Positions 61,695 through 64,000 of a DNA stretch of 64,000 bases are shown piece after piece (the first letter of the stretch is position 1; each line of letters begins with the position of its first letter). Below the pieces are notes generated by a model, which saw only the letters and a list, made by a program, of their open reading frames with translations, was not told the DNA's origin and ran no database searches. A program made the position numbers and the translations under genes. Origin of the DNA: Paeniglutamicibacter sulfureus (GTDB lineage Bacteria > Actinomycetota > Actinomycetes > Actinomycetales > Micrococcaceae); the NCBI RefSeq assembly GCF_039535115.1, contig NZ_BAAAWO010000001.1:4340001-4404000 (forward strand), in the 5' to 3' direction.

Positions 61695-63158
61695 ATGAGC
61701 GTCGAAGCACAAGCCGCCGTCACCTTTGACGGCCAATTTGCCCGTGAACTTCCCGAACTGGCCATTCCCTGGCAGGCGGAGCAGGCCCCGGATCCGCGGC
61801 TGCTGGTGCTCAACGAGCCGCTGGCCGCCCAGCTGGGCTTCGACCCCGCGTCCCTGCGCAACGCAGGGGGCCTGGGGCTGCTGATCGGCAACGCGCTACC
61901 CCATGGTGCCACTCCGGTTGCGCAGGGATATGCCGGCCACCAGTTCGGCTCCTACTCGCCGCGTCTGGGCGACGGCCGGGCGCTGCTGCTCGGCGAGATT
62001 CTGGATGCCGACGGCCGACTTCGGGACATCCACCTCAAGGGTTCCGGACGCACCCCGTTTGCCCGCGGCGGTGACGGGCTTGCCGCAGTCGGTCCGATGC
62101 TGCGCGAATACGTGATCAGCGAGGCGATGCACGCCTTGGGTATTCCCACCACACGCTCCCTGGCCGTGGTCGCGACAGGACAGCAGGTTCGCCGCGAGAC
62201 CATGCTTCCCGGGGCCGTGCTGACCCGGGTGGCAAGCAGCCATCTGAGGGTAGGCAGCTTCCAGTATGCCAGGGCCATGGACAACGAGGACCTGCTGCGT
62301 CGTCTCGCAGACCATGCCATCGCGCGCCACCATCCCGGAGCGGCCCAGGCGCAGAACCCGTATCTCGCGCTCTTCGAAGCCGTGGTCGAGGCCCAGGCAT
62401 CGTTGCTGGCCCGGTGGATGCTGGTGGGTTTCATCCACGGCGTCATGAATACGGACAACATGACCATTTCGGGGGAGAGCATCGACTTCGGGCCGTGCGC
62501 CTTCATGGACGTGTTCAATCCGGCCACGGTCTACAGCTCGATCGACGAAGGCGGCCGCTATGCCTACGCCAACCAGCCCATCGTGGCGCAGTGGAACCTC
62601 GCCCGTCTCGCGGAGTCCCTCCTGCCCCTCTTCCACGAGGACCAGGAACAGGCCGTTGCCCTGGCACAGGAATCGCTCGGCGCCTTCCACGGCAAGTACA
62701 GCGCCGAGTGGTTGGCCGGCATGAAAACCAAGCTCGGCCTGGCCGAGAGGCTCGACGATGAAGCAGCCACCTCGCTCACCGGGGAACTGTTCGACCTCCT
62801 GCAGGAGGACCGCGTCGATTACACGTCCTTCTTCCGGAGCCTGGGCACGGCCGCGCGCGGGGATGCCGAACCCGCGCGCTCGATGTTCTCGAACCCGGCC
62901 GCATTCGCTGCCTGGGCGCAGCGCTGGCGGGCACTGGATCCGGATGCGGAGCTGATGGACCGGACCAACCCCGTCTACATCCCGCGGAACCACCTCGTCG
63001 AGGAGGCGCTCGCTGCCGCGGTCGAGGGCGACCTGGAGCCATTCTCGAAGCTCCTGGCTGCGGTGACCGCACCCTTCGAGGAACGTCCCGGCTTCGATCG
63101 CTACGCCGCCGCGGCACCGGAAGACTTCGGCCCCTACCGAACCTTCTGCGGAACCTGA
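61695..63158 (+). CDS. Protein adenylyltransferase SelO (YdiU family)
   Basis: SelO is a pseudokinase-fold enzyme that transfers AMP to Ser, Thr or Tyr in proteins. The 487-residue product has the family motifs [53 protein letters not shown], the active-site [11 protein letters not shown] and [11 protein letters not shown]. It ends in FCGT with no selenocysteine signal. Start is ATG 61695. A role in oxidative stress or AMPylation of metabolic enzymes is known for the family. Confidence 0.93.
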   Translation: MSVEAQAAVTFDGQFARELPELAIPWQAEQAPDPRLLVLNEPLAAQLGFDPASLRNAGGLGLLIGNALPHGATPVAQGYAGHQFGSYSPRLGDGRALLLGEILDADGRLRDIHLKGSGRTPFARGGDGLAAVGPMLREYVISEAMHALGIPTTRSLAVVATGQQVRRETMLPGAVLTRVASSHLRVGSFQYARAMDNEDLLRRLADHAIARHHPGAAQAQNPYLALFEAVVEAQASLLARWMLVGFIHGVMNTDNMTISGESIDFGPCAFMDVFNPATVYSSIDEGGRYAYANQPIVAQWNLARLAESLLPLFHEDQEQAVALAQESLGAFHGKYSAEWLAGMKTKLGLAERLDDEAATSLTGELFDLLQEDRVDYTSFFRSLGTAARGDAEPARSMFSNPAAFAAWAQRWRALDPDAELMDRTNPVYIPRNHLVEEALAAAVEGDLEPFSKLLAAVTAPFEERPGFDRYAAAAPEDFGPYRTFCGT

Positions 63159-63263
63159 GCCGTTGCCGCAGTGCCATGCCAGACTGAAGGGGAACGTTGG
63201 TACAGGGCGGAAGGATGCCCACGCGGTACGGATTCCACAGGCCCACGTGAGGGAGGTTCGACG

Positions 63264-63821
63264 ATGGAGAATCGGGCAGCCGGCCACGGCAAGCCGCGCG
63301 TCTTCACGATTGGCCATTCCACGCGTGGCTTTGACGAGGTGCTGGAGATGTTGCGAAGCAACGGGGTGAGCGAATTGGTGGACGTCCGTTCGTTTCCGGC
63401 GTCACGGAAATTTCCGCAGTGGAACCAGGATGCGATCAAGGAAGCGTTGCCCGTGGATATCGGGTACCGGTGGATCCGGAATCTGGGCGGTCGCAGGCAC
63501 ACGCCGGCCGGCGTGGCCAGTCCGAATACGGGGTGGAGGGTCAAGGCCTTCCGTGACTATGCCGATTACATGTCGAGTGCAGAGTTTGGGTCCGGGCTCG
63601 CCGAGCTGTTGAAGCTCGCGGATGAATCCGTGCCGGCCATTATGTGCAGCGAGGCGGTGCCGTGGAGATGCCACCGGAGGTTGGTCACCGACGCGCTCCT
63701 TGTCGCCGGGGTGGAGGTCTCCGACATCATGTCACCCTCCTCGACCCGGCCGGCGAGCATGACCGCGTTCGCCAAGGTGCACGGCGGGGAAATCACCTAT
63801 CCCGCATCCGGGGAAGGATGA
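63264..63821 (+). CDS. DUF488 domain protein
   Basis: The 185-residue product has the DUF488 layout: FTIGHSTRGFDEVLEMLRSNG, LVDVRSFPASRKFPQWN, and CSEAVPWRCHRRLVTDAL with a Cys-x6-Cys-His-Arg pair. The molecular function is unknown. ATG 63264 has GGGAGG upstream. Its TGA overlaps the next gene by ATGA, which suggests coupling to the alkyltransferase-like protein. Confidence 0.87.
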   Translation: MENRAAGHGKPRVFTIGHSTRGFDEVLEMLRSNGVSELVDVRSFPASRKFPQWNQDAIKEALPVDIGYRWIRNLGGRRHTPAGVASPNTGWRVKAFRDYADYMSSAEFGSGLAELLKLADESVPAIMCSEAVPWRCHRRLVTDALLVAGVEVSDIMSPSSTRPASMTAFAKVHGGEITYPASGEG

Positions 63822-64000
63822 GCATGGACGTGGGCGAGGAAGTCAGGGAAGTGGTGGTGGCGATCCTTGCCGGTTCCGTCGCGACCTATGGCGAAATCGG
63901 GCTGGCGGTGGGAATCGGCCCCCGGCAGGCGGGTCGTGCGGTGTCGGCCCTGGACGACGACGTACCGTGGTGGCGGATCGTCTATGCCGACGGCACGCCG
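63818..64000 (+). CDS. Alkyltransferase-like (MGMT family) protein, cut by window end
   Basis: The 61 visible residues show the MGMT DNA-binding fold: VATYGEIGLAVG, then GRAVSAL and VPWWRIVYADGTP. A Trp occupies the place of the catalytic cysteine of PCHRV, so this is an ATL protein that flags alkylated guanine rather than repairing it. Two starts are possible, ATG 63818 (overlapping the DUF488 stop) and ATG 63824. The 3' end is outside the window. Confidence 0.85.
   Translation, partial: MSMDVGEEVREVVVAILAGSVATYGEIGLAVGIGPRQAGRAVSALDDDVPWWRIVYADGTP

Overview
The window looks like chromosomal DNA of a high-GC actinobacterium of the Micrococcaceae (Arthrobacter / Paeniglutamicibacter type). 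The evidence is the block rimP-nusA-ylxR-infB-rbfA-truB-ribF-rpsO with actinobacterial protein variants (NusA starting with the MDIDMSAL type sequence, IF-2 with a long Ala/Pro/Gly-rich N-terminus), frequent GTG/TTG starts, and typical actinobacterial families (DUF4439, DUF4383, DUF6153, NnrD). The genus is an inference.

Region by region. (1) 0.3-7.5 kb: a three-gene plus-strand cluster made of a divergent aspartokinase, a 2,4-diaminobutyrate (Dab) aminotransferase and a single-module membrane NRPS of the Pls/PosA (epsilon-poly-L-lysine synthetase-like) family. Together these predict a cationic homopolymer of diaminobutyrate, and this is the most interesting system in the window. A convergent gamma-glutamyltranspeptidase follows. 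(2) 9.9-25.3 kb: two cell-surface proteins, then the translation/transcription housekeeping block, interrupted by an MFS exporter/OsmC pair and by small membrane proteins. (3) 25.3-33.3 kb: an accessory stretch in place of the pnp gene usually found after rpsO. It holds a YceI-like protein, a secreted protein, a Tat-signal protein coupled to a four-cupredoxin multicopper oxidase, a degraded VOC gene, a SnoaL-like gene and dispersed palindromic repeats.

(4) 33.3-42.3 kb: a seven-gene minus-strand catabolic operon (acyl-CoA ligase, SDR, acyl-CoA dehydrogenase, APH-type kinase, thiolase, 3-hydroxyacyl-CoA dehydrogenase, MHS transporter) divergent from a TetR regulator, with a perfect 18-bp operator-like palindrome between them. 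The kinase plus acyl-CoA dehydrogenase pair resembles LvaA/LvaC and vertebrate ACAD11, so a 4-hydroxyacyl-CoA route is likely. (5) 42.7-51 kb: DJ-1/PfpI protein, amino acid permease, acetyltransferase, a surface metal-associated group (sialidase-like lipoprotein, DUF305, DUF6153), a cyclodeaminase-like protein and a cation/proton antiporter. (6) 51.1-54.8 kb: a three-subunit molybdenum aldehyde oxidoreductase of PaoABC type. (7) 54.9-64 kb: NnrD, a histidine phosphatase, a GNAT-like protein, an alpha/beta hydrolase, a divergent MerR/Hsp20 pair, hypothetical proteins, DUF4383, a SelO-type AMPylase, DUF488, and an alkyltransferase-like protein cut by the window end.

Many genes on opposite strands are separated by strong hairpins. 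These are listed as terminators, with the reminder that only the one after rpsO has a long T-run; the one after nusA has a short one.
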